A DNA stretch of 64,000 nt from Cordia subcordata (taxonomy: Eukaryota; Streptophyta; Magnoliopsida; Boraginales; Cordiaceae), in the NCBI GenBank assembly GCA_028554755.1, contig JAPTOF010000009.1, positions 15,601,501 through 15,665,500 on the forward strand, read 5' to 3'. The notes below the pieces were generated by a model that worked only from the letters and a program-made list of their open reading frames with translations, was not told the origin of the DNA and ran no database searches. Both the position numbers and the translations under genes were made by a program. The stretch's first letter is position 1; the number at the start of each line of letters is the position of its first letter. Of this stretch, positions 35,752-45,843 are shown one piece after another.

Positions 35752-37060
35752 CGAAGAAGAAAGTTGTAGATTAATCTAATGCATTAGCAATTACCATAAA
35801 AATTCTTTTTTCTGATTTTTTTTTTTTCGTCGCCAAGAATTTTGCATATTTAATCGTTCCAACAACATGTTGTATACTGAAAGATAATTCTTTTGTAAAC
35901 ATAACTGCATATGGAAGCATATGTTCATATGTTTTTCCATCTTGACAGTGGCTAATTTTGGTGAAAAAATGTCTTTGAAATTGGAAACATTTATCATTTG
36001 CATTTGTATGTTTTCAATATTGAATATGGCACCCTTCAATGAACTATTTCTGTGATGCATTCAAGCATATTCCTCTTTCTTGCTTTACCTTCAAGAAATC
36101 AACTCCAAAGATGGTTTGGGCATTTTAAATTCCAATGAGAAAGCAAATGTTGGGTAAGGTTACAACAAGGTTGATTCTCATTTCATGAAAATGATGCTCT
36201 GTATGATTGTGAATGTCATGCAAATAGAATAACCGTGTGGATTGACTTTTTTCTTAAAAAAGAAAAATTATTTTCTTTAGATTAACAAATACATTTTTTT
36301 ACAATAAATATTTAAATTAACCAACAAAAGTGCTAACAACACTGTATAGAGGGTGTTTGGCTTTGCTTATTTAGTGGCTTTTAAGCATTTAAAAAAAAAA
36401 AATTCTCTCATGTTTTTTTTATTATTTGGTGCTTATAAGTCTCAAATAAGCACCGTCAAACACCCTCGTAGTCTAAAGCTCAGAGTTAATAACATCTAAG
36501 GTTATTCATTTTGAAGTAAAATCTCGACGCAAAGGCGAGCATATAATTGTAGATATATAAAGTATGTACAGTGAGGAAACAGGGGACGCAAGAGTCGTTG
36601 CCGCTAATGCTCATCCATTTTGTTGTTTGATACAAGATTGAAAAGAATTCATTACATTAACTAGGTTTTTTTTTCTTTTTCTTTAATTCATTTGTCAAAA
36701 ATCAAAGACTAATTTGGATATTTTAGAATAATAATAACTAATTTAAAAAACATGAAAATACTAGGGATTTTCGTATAATTAGCATTAAAGCTTATACCAT
36801 TCTTGTGTCAAAAATCAAAATTGTACCATTAAAATTTTTAGACTGTGTTTGGAGTAACTTTTCTTTTTTCATAGAAAATACTTAATTATTTGGAGAAACA
36901 CATTTTTTTGGTAATAAATAAATTGAAATTAAAAAACTCAAACTTAAAATTTTTAAAGTGAAAATATTTTAATTCTTTCAAAGAAAGCACTAATTTTTCT
37001 TTTAATGATTATAGAAGAAGGGAGCTTTAGGGGCTTTTTCCTCGAGATGAAATAAGCAAA
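35752..37060. other. Transporter 3' flank and PPR upstream region
   Basis: AT-rich, with the transporter 3' UTR at the left. It contains the small MITE at 36349-36467 and decayed MITE pieces near 36235-36320 and 36840-36990. No other gene seen. Confidence 0.35.
36349..36467. mobile_element. 119-bp MITE with GAGGGTGTTTGG inverted repeats
   Basis: Left end GAGGGTGTTTGGCTTTGCTT and right end AAGCACCGTCAAACACCCTC are inverted repeats with a few mismatches. Inside, GCTTTTAAGC and GCTTATAAG are also palindromic. A clear target duplication is not visible. A half-like copy is at about 11270-11320. Confidence 0.65.
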
Positions 37061-38905
37061 ATGGGCATAACACAAAGCAAACTCCTACTTGGAACCAAAA
37101 ACATCACACGCCCAGCTCTGCAGCGCCATTATTATTCACTGCCATTCTTCGCATCCTCGCCATTATCTCAAGTCGATATCATCCACGCCGACGCGATTAA
37201 AAATGGCTCTGCTCAAAGCTTACAAGTAAACAACTATATATTAAGTCTGTACGCTAAAGGCTGTGATTTAACCAATGCACAGAAACTGTTTGATGAAATA
37301 TCTGCAAGAGATGTTCGCTCCTGGACTATACTCATATCAAGCTTTTCGCGATTTGGGTATTACAGAAAAGGGCTAGATTACTTCACGGAGATGTTAAACG
37401 AAGGCCTCGTAGTGCCTAATGAGTTCACGTTTGCTAGTGTTTTCAAGTGTTGTGCTAATGTCAGTGATGGGCTTGTTTTGGGTAAGGCAATTCATTGCTG
37501 GATATTTAGAAATGGGATTGTTTTTGATACGGCGTTAGAGAATGCTGTTCTTGATCTTTATGTAAAATGCGGGGCCTTTGAGTATGGAAAAAGGTTGTTT
37601 GAGTTGATGGATTGTAGAAATTCTGTATCTTGGAATATAATGATGGCCGCGAATTTAAGTACTGGGGACATAGAGAAGAGTGTTGACTTCTTTAGACGAA
37701 TGCCTGTAAAGGATGTTTCAAGTTGGAATAGTATCATTAGTGGACTTCTGGAGCATGGTTGTGAGAGGATTGCATTGGATATGCTCTACGAGATGGCCAA
37801 GTTTGGACCTTCATTTGATGAAGTTACATTCTCAACATCGTTGGCATTGGTATCTCCTGTTAGGAATTTGGAACTAGGGAGACAGATTCATGGACGGGCA
37901 CTGAGGGCGGGAATGGATGGAGATGCTTTTGTCAGGACTTCGCTCATGGATATGTACTGTAAATGTGGGCAGATGGACAAGGCTTCATCAATACTTAAAA
38001 AGTTGCGTCAAGATATGAGAAGAAATAGATGTTCCAAGATCTTTTTTGACAACTCAATTGCTGAAAAGATTTCATGGAGCACGGTGATTGCAGGGCATGT
38101 TCAGAATGGAATGGTAGATGAGGCTTTAAAATGCTTTAGCTCCATGATCTTTGAAAAAGTTGAGTTGAATGAATACGTGCTTACTAGCATTCTTACTGCA
38201 ATTGCTAGTGCTGGAGTTTTAGAGCTTGGTCAGCAAATCCATGCCCTCATTCTCAAATTTGGGCACGAGCAGGATGTTGTAGTGAGTTCATCGATAGTTG
38301 ACATGTATGCTAAATGTGGAAAGTTAGACGAGGCTTGGTCATTTTTCGAACAAGTCCAAACTCGGAATGTTGTGCTATGGACTGCCATGATTTCAAGTTA
38401 TGCTGCACATGGGCGAGGAAAAGAGGCTATTCAACTTTTCGAGTTATTGCGGAATGTGGGCGTAGTGCCAAATGAAGTGAGCTTTGTGGGGGTTATAACT
38501 GCATGTAGCCATGCAGGTTTGGTTGAAGAAGGCTGCGTTCTTTTTAGAATGATGATAGAAGTTTATCATATCAAACCTGGAGTTGACCACTTCACCTCTA
38601 TGGTAGATCTTTTTGGCCGAGCTGGTCAATTGAATGAGATCAAAGCTTTCATCAATGAGAATGGCATTTCACATCTGCCTGCAGTTTGGAAAGCATTCTT
38701 ATCGTCCTGCTGGCTTCACAAAGATTTTGAGATGGCAAAATGGGTTTCCAAGAAATTGCTTGAACTCGATCCATCTGAAGCTAGTCGTTATATCTTGTTG
38801 TCAAATGCTTGTTCAGCTAATGACATTTGGGACGAGGCAGCAAAAATAAGGGGCTTGATGCAGGAAAAGAAAGTTGAAAAACTTCCTGGTTATTCATGGG
38901 TTTAG
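37061..38905 (+). CDS. Pentatricopeptide repeat protein, PLS class, E type
   Basis: A single uninterrupted frame of 614 codons and no intron, as usual for this family. The N-terminus (about 35 residues: R, S, T, Q, few acids, 'RHYYSLPFFASS') looks like an organelle presequence, probably mitochondrial. From about residue 55 to 520 there are tandem P, L and S repeats with hallmark phrases such as 'NNYILSLYAKGCDLTNAQKLFDEI', 'DVRSWTILISSFSRFGY', 'SSIVDMYAKCGKLDEAWSFFEQV' and 'VSFVGVITACSHAGLVEEG'. The C-terminus carries the E motif ('VWKAFLSSCWLHKDFEMAKWVSKKLLELDPSEASRYILLSNACSA') and stops at 'LPGYSWV'. There is no E+ or DYW deaminase domain. Such proteins bind specific organelle RNA sites and help C-to-U editing with partner DYW proteins. 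The RNA target cannot be told. Confidence 0.93.
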   Translation: MGITQSKLLLGTKNITRPALQRHYYSLPFFASSPLSQVDIIHADAIKNGSAQSLQVNNYILSLYAKGCDLTNAQKLFDEISARDVRSWTILISSFSRFGYYRKGLDYFTEMLNEGLVVPNEFTFASVFKCCANVSDGLVLGKAIHCWIFRNGIVFDTALENAVLDLYVKCGAFEYGKRLFELMDCRNSVSWNIMMAANLSTGDIEKSVDFFRRMPVKDVSSWNSIISGLLEHGCERIALDMLYEMAKFGPSFDEVTFSTSLALVSPVRNLELGRQIHGRALRAGMDGDAFVRTSLMDMYCKCGQMDKASSILKKLRQDMRRNRCSKIFFDNSIAEKISWSTVIAGHVQNGMVDEALKCFSSMIFEKVELNEYVLTSILTAIASAGVLELGQQIHALILKFGHEQDVVVSSSIVDMYAKCGKLDEAWSFFEQVQTRNVVLWTAMISSYAAHGRGKEAIQLFELLRNVGVVPNEVSFVGVITACSHAGLVEEGCVLFRMMIEVYHIKPGVDHFTSMVDLFGRAGQLNEIKAFINENGISHLPAVWKAFLSSCWLHKDFEMAKWVSKKLLELDPSEASRYILLSNACSANDIWDEAAKIRGLMQEKKVEKLPGYSWV

Positions 38906-40376
38906 TTAAAACTTGGAAGGACATTGTACATTTTATCTTGAGAGAGTGGTCTTAAAATAGCAAAAGGCCATTCTTGTTCTTCTCTGAAACTTGCCATTTC
39001 TTTGGCAAAGGTTGCATATCACTATGTTTTGTGGAATCTGCCAAGTTTAGTGACACAGGATGCAGAAAAGAAGTTAAAGAATGCCAAAACAGTCTCCGCT
39101 ATGAAACCTCACAATATATAGCATTCTTTGGGCACCATTTGTGGAGCCCTCGGAGCTTTTCGAGCTTGTGGTAATTCCTCGACTTGTTCTTCTATGTTGA
39201 GAAAGGATATGTATTCACACATTTTAGAGTTTCATGCACTGGCCTTCTCCTTTTATACAACCTCCTCTTTATTCCAGTTCCTAGAGACCCTTGACTAGAC
39301 TTGGCCTGGGAAATGATATATCATCCTGAATTTCACTACTCAAAATGTTTTTGCAGTGGATAGATGTTGAGCCCAGAATTACTGAAGGCACGTCTTGCTT
39401 AAATCATGAACAAGGGATAGAAGATTGGTCTCCAGGTCATACTATTCACCCTGACATGAACGAGTCTGCCAACATCACAGAAGGTAGTCCTTTACATTTA
39501 AGGCGGCTTAAATACTTGCTTATTTATTAGTCTTTTCATTGTGAATTGGTCCAACTAGTGCTACTTGATAGCAGGATTTACATGGTATATTGCCTTGTGC
39601 AGAGCTAATTTGGATCAATGCTCGGGGAATTGATCACAATGTCCCTGTCCCAAGTGAAAATGTGTGTGCATTTGCTGGGGTTGTGTTTCTGTAACAGGTT
39701 CATCTTAGTGTTTGGAGTGAAAGATAAATAATGGTGGTGGCATTAGGCCATAAATGGAAGAGGCAACAGTGGAGGGAAAGAGCTAGGAGGAGGTGGTGGT
39801 GGCAATAGGAGGAAGAAGGAAGCTAGGTAAAAAAGAGAAACAAGAAGAGGAAAGAGGGGAAAATAAAGTAAGGAGATATCTATGGAAAATATGCATTAGA
39901 CTATCTGAGATTCTCAGTTAAGATAATGTTGGCAGTTAGTGATGGAAGGGCATTGATGTCATTTTGAATCTTCGGTGATTCCTTTAGCTGCTTTCCCCCA
40001 TGGATATCTTGTCCATTCTTGATTACATTCACCCATTCTTGATTGCATTCACTATTCTTGTTGGTTGCCCCTCATCCCTCCTTTTCATTATTGGAAAGCT
40101 GGGAACAAGGTGGCTAATTGGTTCCTTAGGAATGTCCCAGTTGTGAGAGCTAAGGTCTGGTGTAGCTCAGGAACTGGTTTCGATCTTAGTCCCTATATTG
40201 GTTTGAATGTTCTGATTTATCTCGTGATTGGGTTGAGTGGTCGGTTTTTCCACCCAGGGTATTGGTGGTTGGACTCTGCCAAGCTTTTAGTGTTTGGGCT
40301 CTACCAGTTGCGTTTCTTGTGTCAATGAGAGAAAAAAAGGCAGCTAATTGAGTAGCACATGGGAGGGCTTTTACAG
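38906..40376. other. PPR 3' flank and degenerate DNA
   Basis: The first part is probably PPR 3' UTR. Around 40065-40375, 'HYWKAGNKVANWF' and 'REKKAAN', stop, 'VAHG' weakly resemble the H-REaNkvADwLA end of LINE RNase H domains, seen twice. These would be decayed LINE pieces. The purine-rich (GGA/GAA) run at 39720-39880 is low complexity. No intact gene seen. Confidence 0.3.
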
Positions 40377-40873
40377 TCTATTTAGATTGAGGGAAATGGG
40401 GGGAGGGAAAAGGTAATGGAAGGGTTAAAGAATCTATCCTCTGTTTGGTTTGGGAATAAATAGAGGGAAGTGGTTAAGAGGGAATGAGCTTAATCCTTTG
40501 AAATCTTTTATTTTTAATCCCTCCAAATTGGGGTAAAATGAGAGGGGGAGATTCTTCAAATCCTTTATTTTTAATCCTTTACATATAAAATTTATGCCTT
40601 CCTTCCATTTCTTTCTAATCCAAACACAAGATACTTATAATCTTTTATGTTTCTTTCCTTCAAAAAAATATCCCAATTTAAACATGGATACTTCAAGTGG
40701 TTGAGACTATCTTAACCCAGGCGTAAGGTCTTGGGTTCGAATCTCATGGGTGTGGGTGGTTTTTTTTTTTTTTTTTAAATCCCAATCCAAACATGGATAA
40801 CTCATCCCTTCTCATTTCCTTTATAATCCTTTCCTTTCCTTTATTAAAACTTTCCCCCTTAATCCAAATAGGA
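40377..40873. mobile_element. MITE-like element hosting a SINE
   Basis: Ends are inverted: TCTATTTAGATTGAGGG at left and, reversed, TCCTATTTGGATTAAGGG at right. The interior repeats CCTTTATTTTTAATCC-like segments. It is about 400 bp once the nested SINE and its duplicated target are removed. Target duplication of the MITE itself is not obvious. Confidence 0.55.
40691..40779 (+). mobile_element. tRNA-derived SINE with 20-bp target duplication
   Basis: About 89 bp. An A-box-like 'AGTGGTTGAGACT', a good B-box GGTTCGAATCTC (about 40734-40745), then a T-rich tail of about 17 T. It is flanked by 20-bp direct repeats at 40671-40690 and 40780-40799 (TCCCAAT..AAACATGGATA, two mismatches), the mark of LINE-assisted insertion. 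The body is a truncated pol III SINE, not a functional tRNA. Confidence 0.82.
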
Positions 40874-42278
40874 TGTTGGGGATTGGGGAAAATGGGGGAG
40901 ACGCACAAATCAAAAACAAGGCCATTGAGGTTGGGCGTCGATGAGCTCCGATTGGGCTAGCATTTATGAAAAAAATGACAAAATCAAAACTTATCGCATC
41001 ATATTGTTAATCCATGAAGGATTAAAAGACCAAGTTTAATATTCGAGTCAAATAGACCTTCTCTCTCGTCTCAGGTGAAGCAAGGAATTAAATTAAATGA
41101 TTGTTTTCTAGTACCACCTTAGTCATCTCAGCTTAAGTTGGATTAGTTGCTTCCTCGGCCTGAAATTTGGATGGAATTTTTGCTTGATCGACAGCTTTTG
41201 TTTTGATTGACATCTGAATATATCGCCTTGTCTAAACTTATTACTCCTTTTGGGTTGCGTACTGGTATGCTCTCTTTTCTCCGACAGAATTTGCTTATTT
41301 TGACCAAAGAAAAAAGAAAAATGAATTAAAAAATAAATTAGTGACTCTTAAAATGATATATTCTTTCATATGGGAGTCACAGATTGGACTAAAGCTCCCT
41401 CGGGATTATACTCAAAGAAACATGTGAATAAGATCTAACGTTATGAATTATTTGACATAATTATGATAAGATAATTAGGAAAATATTTGTAAATTATTTA
41501 ATGAAATTATGATAAAATAATTATGATTATAAGATTTCGCTTTTGTAGTTATGATAAAATTATGAGAAATCATCACTTATGGCTCATCACTCAGCATGTT
41601 AATCACATTAATCTTGTTATAGAGAAAATGATAAGTAAGATGGTCTTTAAATGATGGCCCAGAAATATTTTAAACGAAATCAAATACAGACATATAAAAT
41701 TATAAAAAAGGAAGTATTTTTGTTATCGTGTATCTAACTCATATTTGACAAATAAAAATGGGCAATTTCATTTTAAAAAAAAAATTAAGAGAATAGATTT
41801 GCTTATACCGTTTTGATTCAAGGGGTAAGATTCAACCCTCGTCAATTTTTAATACTACTAATGGTTCATAATCATTAAGCCCCGCAATATAATATAAAAT
41901 AAACGCAAAAGAGTAAAGAGACGACGAGATATAATATTACTTTCCCAAAAAATTGTTGTGTAACTTCAGCCGTGTCATCCAAGTATGCAAACTTTCGTAA
42001 AATATCTCGACGATACCATATTGAATCATGATAATTAATAATTAATAATATTAATAAATTTTGGTTAAAACTCCTTGCACCCCACGCCTTTTCTTGACTT
42101 AATGTCAAAACGGTGTCACCACCGCCACTTTCCCATTCCTATACCAGTTCCGATTCGAGAAGGCGGTTGGTTATACACATCAAAAGCTCACAAACTTGTA
42201 CTTAATTTCTTCTGCTTTTCTCTTGCTTCCTACAAAACTCACAAGCAAAACTCAAAACATAAACAACATCTTTCAACA
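40874..42278. other. Intergenic DNA before the MIF4G gene
   Basis: AT-rich; no exon recognised. The last 200 bp form the leader of the MIF4G gene. The frame stays open upstream of its ATG to 42075, but the residues there are not family-like. Confidence 0.3.
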
Positions 42279-43022
42279 ATGGAGGATTTAGCATGTCAGC
42301 GACTGATGTGGGATGTTCTTGAAAGCAACATAAACAGCCTTGTGAACAAAGTGACGGCCTCCAACATAACAAACATTGCCACACGACTGCTTTCCGAGGA
42401 TTTGATCAGGGGTCGCGGTTTGTTCTGTCACGCGATTCTCAAATCTTCCATAGCTTCTCCAGATTCTACGCCTGTTCTTGCCGCCCTTGTTTCTATCATC
42501 AACACGGAATTTCCCGATGTTGGTTACCTCTTGCTGAAGAGGATACTCTTTAAGATCGCGTCTGGTAACAGAGCCAGTGCTACTGAAAAAGTCCAGTTGT
42601 TGCCCCTTTTGAGACTACTGGCTCATCTAGTTAATCAAAGTGTTGTTTACGAGCCATTAGCATTGGAGTTGCTTATGTTTTTCTTGTCGGTAGACTTTAA
42701 CGAGTTCAACATGCAATTTGTAGCTAACTTCCTTCTGGGGTGCGGCCGGGCCCTGCAAGAGATTGCGCCTCAGGGCCTGGATTCTGTTTTCCTGTGCCTG
42801 GACGCGATCCTCCAGGAGGGGCGAATCCACGAGGCGTCTCGGGGCCTGATTCGGGGCCTGTTTAAAGTCAGGAAGAATGGGTTTTCAGGGTATCATGGCA
42901 TTCCTCCAGAGCTGGAGGGTGTTGTGAGATTGGATGATCAGGTCACACATGAGATTGCCATTGGTGATGTGATTGATCCTGAGTTCTCTCTTGATGCCTT
43001 TAGTCTCGAGGTCGATGGGTGA
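42279..43022 (+). CDS. CWC22-like MIF4G-domain protein, short and intronless
   Basis: A 247-residue frame without introns. Residues about 8-190 match the MIF4G repeat domain of the spliceosome factor CWC22. The blocks are 'LLSEDLIRGRGLFCHAILKSSIASPDSTPVLAALVSIINTEFPDVGYLLLKRI', 'LLRLLAHLVNQSVVYEPLALELL', 'NFLLGCGRALQEIAPQGL', 'LQEGRIHEASRGLIRGLFKVRKNGFSGY' and the closing 'LEGVVRLDDQVTHEIAIGD', like the LDLVEEDDQFTH region of CWC22. CWC22 holds eIF4A3 for exon-junction loading and also has an MA3 domain, which this protein lacks. The ATG at 42279 was preferred over the upstream frame because the preceding residues look like leader. Higher GC than its surroundings and lack of introns suggest a retrogene or an old single-exon paralog. 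It may bind eIF4A-type helicases, but that is inference. Confidence 0.8.
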   Translation: MEDLACQRLMWDVLESNINSLVNKVTASNITNIATRLLSEDLIRGRGLFCHAILKSSIASPDSTPVLAALVSIINTEFPDVGYLLLKRILFKIASGNRASATEKVQLLPLLRLLAHLVNQSVVYEPLALELLMFFLSVDFNEFNMQFVANFLLGCGRALQEIAPQGLDSVFLCLDAILQEGRIHEASRGLIRGLFKVRKNGFSGYHGIPPELEGVVRLDDQVTHEIAIGDVIDPEFSLDAFSLEVDG

Positions 43023-43059
43023 CGATATTGGAGGAATCTCGTTTTTTATAAATTAGTCC

Positions 43060-44130
43060 AATTTTACGTGGTAGTCTTCTCATAAAAGGGAGGGAAGGGG
43101 GAAGAATAGAAAAGAGGACTATATGTTTGATTTGATTTGATTTTCTTGACAGGCATTACCTGAATTTTTGAAATTAGCTTGTTGAGAATGTTACTATTGT
43201 AAGTTTTCCGCTTCCCAGAATTGCCTTGGAATATTAACTATTATATTTTATTTCCCCAACATTCCATTTACCCTTTCTGTCAATTACATATTACGTTTTC
43301 TTTTTTCTCCTTTAGGTTGGAGTTCTTTTTTCTTCCAAATGGCACAATATATTTTTGAAATATAATTTGCAAATACTTTTGAATAATTTCTCAATAAATC
43401 ATTTCTCCTCACTATCAAAACATGGAAAGTTATACTACACATTTTAGGGATTGTGTACACATTAAGCAATGTGCACCTTCAATGAACAAATAGTATAAAA
43501 TTCATGAATAAATAGTATAAAAATTATGAACAAACACGTTAATTAAATTATTCATAACTCTACATAGTATTAATATTATGAACAAACAATATTAATATTC
43601 TGAACAAATAGTATTAATATTGTAAATAAAGATGAGAAAACACGGGAGAACATGATTGTGAAGGGGCATGGTATAAATTGCACAAAACATGTTATTCACA
43701 TTGTTGAAATTTGCTTTTGAAAATTTTTTCAGTAAATAGTTTCTCCCGACTACCAAAATATGTTATTTACATAACTTCCCATATTAGATCATAAGTGGTC
43801 TAAAATTATGCTCCCTATCCTAGCAATTAGGCCAAAAATATGGTTGTTTCAAAGGGTAAGGAAAGTCAGATGGGAACAACATCAAAAGAGTCTCTTCTAT
43901 CCTAAAGTCTAATTTGGTACGGCCTAACCTCTCTTGTTTGGGAAAAAACAAAATGAAAGAGAACTATACATGGCTTAGTTTGATTTCCTTGATATATATT
44001 ACCTGAAGTAAGAACAACTCTAAACTAGTTGTTGATAGTATTACAAGTGTTTAGCTTTCCAGAATTGCTTTCTTAGCAATATTAACTAATATATTTTGTT
44101 TCCCTCTACATTTCATGTACGCTTTAAGTC
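43060..44130. repeat. Duplicated 3' flank of the MIF4G gene
   Basis: Segment 43120-43280 ('TTGATTT..TTGACAGGCATTACCTGAA..CCAGAATTGCCTT..AATATTAACTA') recurs at 43960-44120 ('TTGATTTCCTTGATATATATTACCTGAA..CCAGAATTGCTTT..AATATTAACTAATATATTTTG'). In between, 43360-43440 resembles 43690-43770. The second set has no gene copy upstream, so only the flank was duplicated or the gene copy was lost. 43490-43625 is an AT-rich minisatellite of 'AACAAATAGTATTAATATT' units. Confidence 0.6.
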
Positions 44131-45528
44131 CTTGGGGTATGACTACAAGACTTATATTTGAACCCACTAGGAGGTTAATTTCCTTGGGCAACATTGATGT
44201 TATGGGAATTTTTATTAGAAAGGAAATATTCATTTTGAACCAGTAAAAATTATCTAATAATTTGTTATTTACATTTTTTCTTTTGTTATTTCTCTGTTCT
44301 CTCTGACAGTCAAAGTAAAACAAAGTTTTTTCGGTGATTTTCCTTGTCGTTTTCTTCTTTCTCTGGTGGTAGCTCCTTCCACCATCGGTGGATCTTCTTT
44401 CTTATCCACTCTTGTTTCTCTTTTTCTTTGTGTCTTTCGTTTTTCTCTGTTTTCTGTTCTCTTTTTCTTTGTGTTCTTTGTTTTCTAACTCCTTTCCTTT
44501 TTCTTTTTTAATTTTCTTCCCTGCTTTTTTTTTTGTACCCTTAATCTTTGTATGTTGAATGTTGCTCTTGGTTCCTTTTTCCCTTTGGATTGCAGAAGTG
44601 ATAAAGTGGCTTTGGTTTCCATCTGTTCAAGCCCAGGCCCAAGTGGGTCCATCCTTTTTGTTAGGATGTTGGGACTAACTTAGTTTTCGAGTTCTTTGGC
44701 CCAACCTCTAATTGAGTTGGTGAGTTCCGCTTTACTCATTTTTCTATCTCCATTGGTGATCGACTTGTTGTCAATTGCATGTTTGGAACTCGACTAGTTT
44801 TGGTAGCTATTTTCTTAGTGTCATTGGTCATGAGAAAATCTGTTGGTGAGGTTTGTTTTTTTCGTAATTCTAATGGGTATTGGCCATCTTCGTGCAGTTT
44901 GGACTATCTTTGATGCCAAAGCCACTGCATGTGGTTGTTGTTGGAGTAATGTTAGGGTTTATTGGTGTCGTTGCGTTTGTAGTAATTTTAGGCTTGTTTC
45001 AATTTTTGCCTTCAAATTTAAGATAGTCAGCCCATATGTTTCTATTGTCCTATTTATATACCAAAAAGAATAATAAAAATTAGTTTGACAATAATTTTTA
45101 GAACGTGTAATATTATTATGGTTAAAAATAAAAAAATTTCAATAATTGAGGTCCAATTAATTTTTAATAAATCACAAGAGATTGTGAGCAACTTTTTACC
45201 TTTCGAACATTTTACCCAAGAAAGAAAAATCTAGTCCAAACAAGAACAGAAAAAAAAAAGAAAAAGAAAAGAAAAGGCTCAAAGATTAATAATTACGATT
45301 ATTTACTCTCACTACATTTATCCATCCATATCCACGCTTCTGACACAGCCTTAGATATTTTACACACACTCGTGTATATATATATACATATATATATATA
45401 TAACACATATATCTATATATATGTATGTATAAATATCTAGGGTTTGTTGCTTGATTGTGTTTTAACCCCAAAAGCAAAAAAAGCAAAAAAGAAAGAAGAG
45501 GGAGCGAGAAGTGGGAGCAATCGAAAGC
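44131..45528. other. Intergenic DNA, pyrimidine-rich, and zinc-finger gene promoter
   Basis: A long CT-rich tract at 44330-44530 and moderately GC sequence to 45010 show no recognisable protein. The part from 45240 is A-rich leader and promoter of the next gene. Confidence 0.3.
45375..45432 (+). promoter_or_regulatory. TATATA-rich promoter region
   Basis: Long TATATATA runs lie about 100-155 bp upstream of the small zinc-finger ATG, a plausible TATA region. It is also a simple-sequence repeat, so the functional box cannot be fixed. Confidence 0.3.
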
Positions 45529-45540
45529 ATGACGGGGAAA

Positions 45541-45582
<42 letters not shown>

Positions 45583-45843
45583 GTCGACGCGGCCACCACC
45601 AACAGAGGCGGCGGCAAAGCAGGTTTGGCCGACCGGTCCGGTCAGGACAAGGGAGGCCACGCCAAGCTCGAATGCCCCCTCTGCAAGGTCACCGCCCCCG
45701 ACGTGAAGTCGATGCAGATCCACCACGACGCTCGTCACCCTAAGATCCCCTTCGATGACTCCAAGCTCAAGAATCTCCACGCCGGCTCCGTCGCCGATAC
45801 CTCCAAGCCTAAGCCCGGCGTCCGCGGTAGCCTCAAGAAGTGA
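45529..45843 (+). CDS. Small C2H2-type zinc-finger protein
   Basis: Single exon, 104 residues, TGA end. The N-terminal third is lysine/alanine-rich ('MTGKAKPKKHTAKEIAAKVDAATTN'), then a glycine-rich linker. A zinc-binding C-X2-C-X12-H-X4-H segment follows ('CPLCKVTAPDVKSMQIHHDARH', about residues 50-71), with the tail 'HPKIPFDDSKLKNLH' and 'KPKPGVRGSLKK'. Such short single-finger proteins are conserved in plants, with related SERF/zf-met2-like proteins, but their role is not established. The ATG at 45529 starts a typical basic N-terminus; an upstream in-frame GTG is not needed. The coding part is GC-rich against an AT-rich background. The frame is clean, so the gene is probably expressed. Confidence 0.82.

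Noticed and set aside
38906..39000. Possible remnant of an E+ or DYW region after the PPR stop
   Set aside because: Neither in-frame nor shifted translation gives a convincing E+ match.
40691..40779. Possible tRNA gene from the B-box GGTTCGAATC
   Set aside because: No complete cloverleaf or acceptor stem; the tail and target duplication show a SINE.
42075..42278. In-frame upstream extension of the MIF4G protein
   Set aside because: The extra 68 residues are not family-like and the ATG at 42279 fits the domain start, so it is treated as leader.
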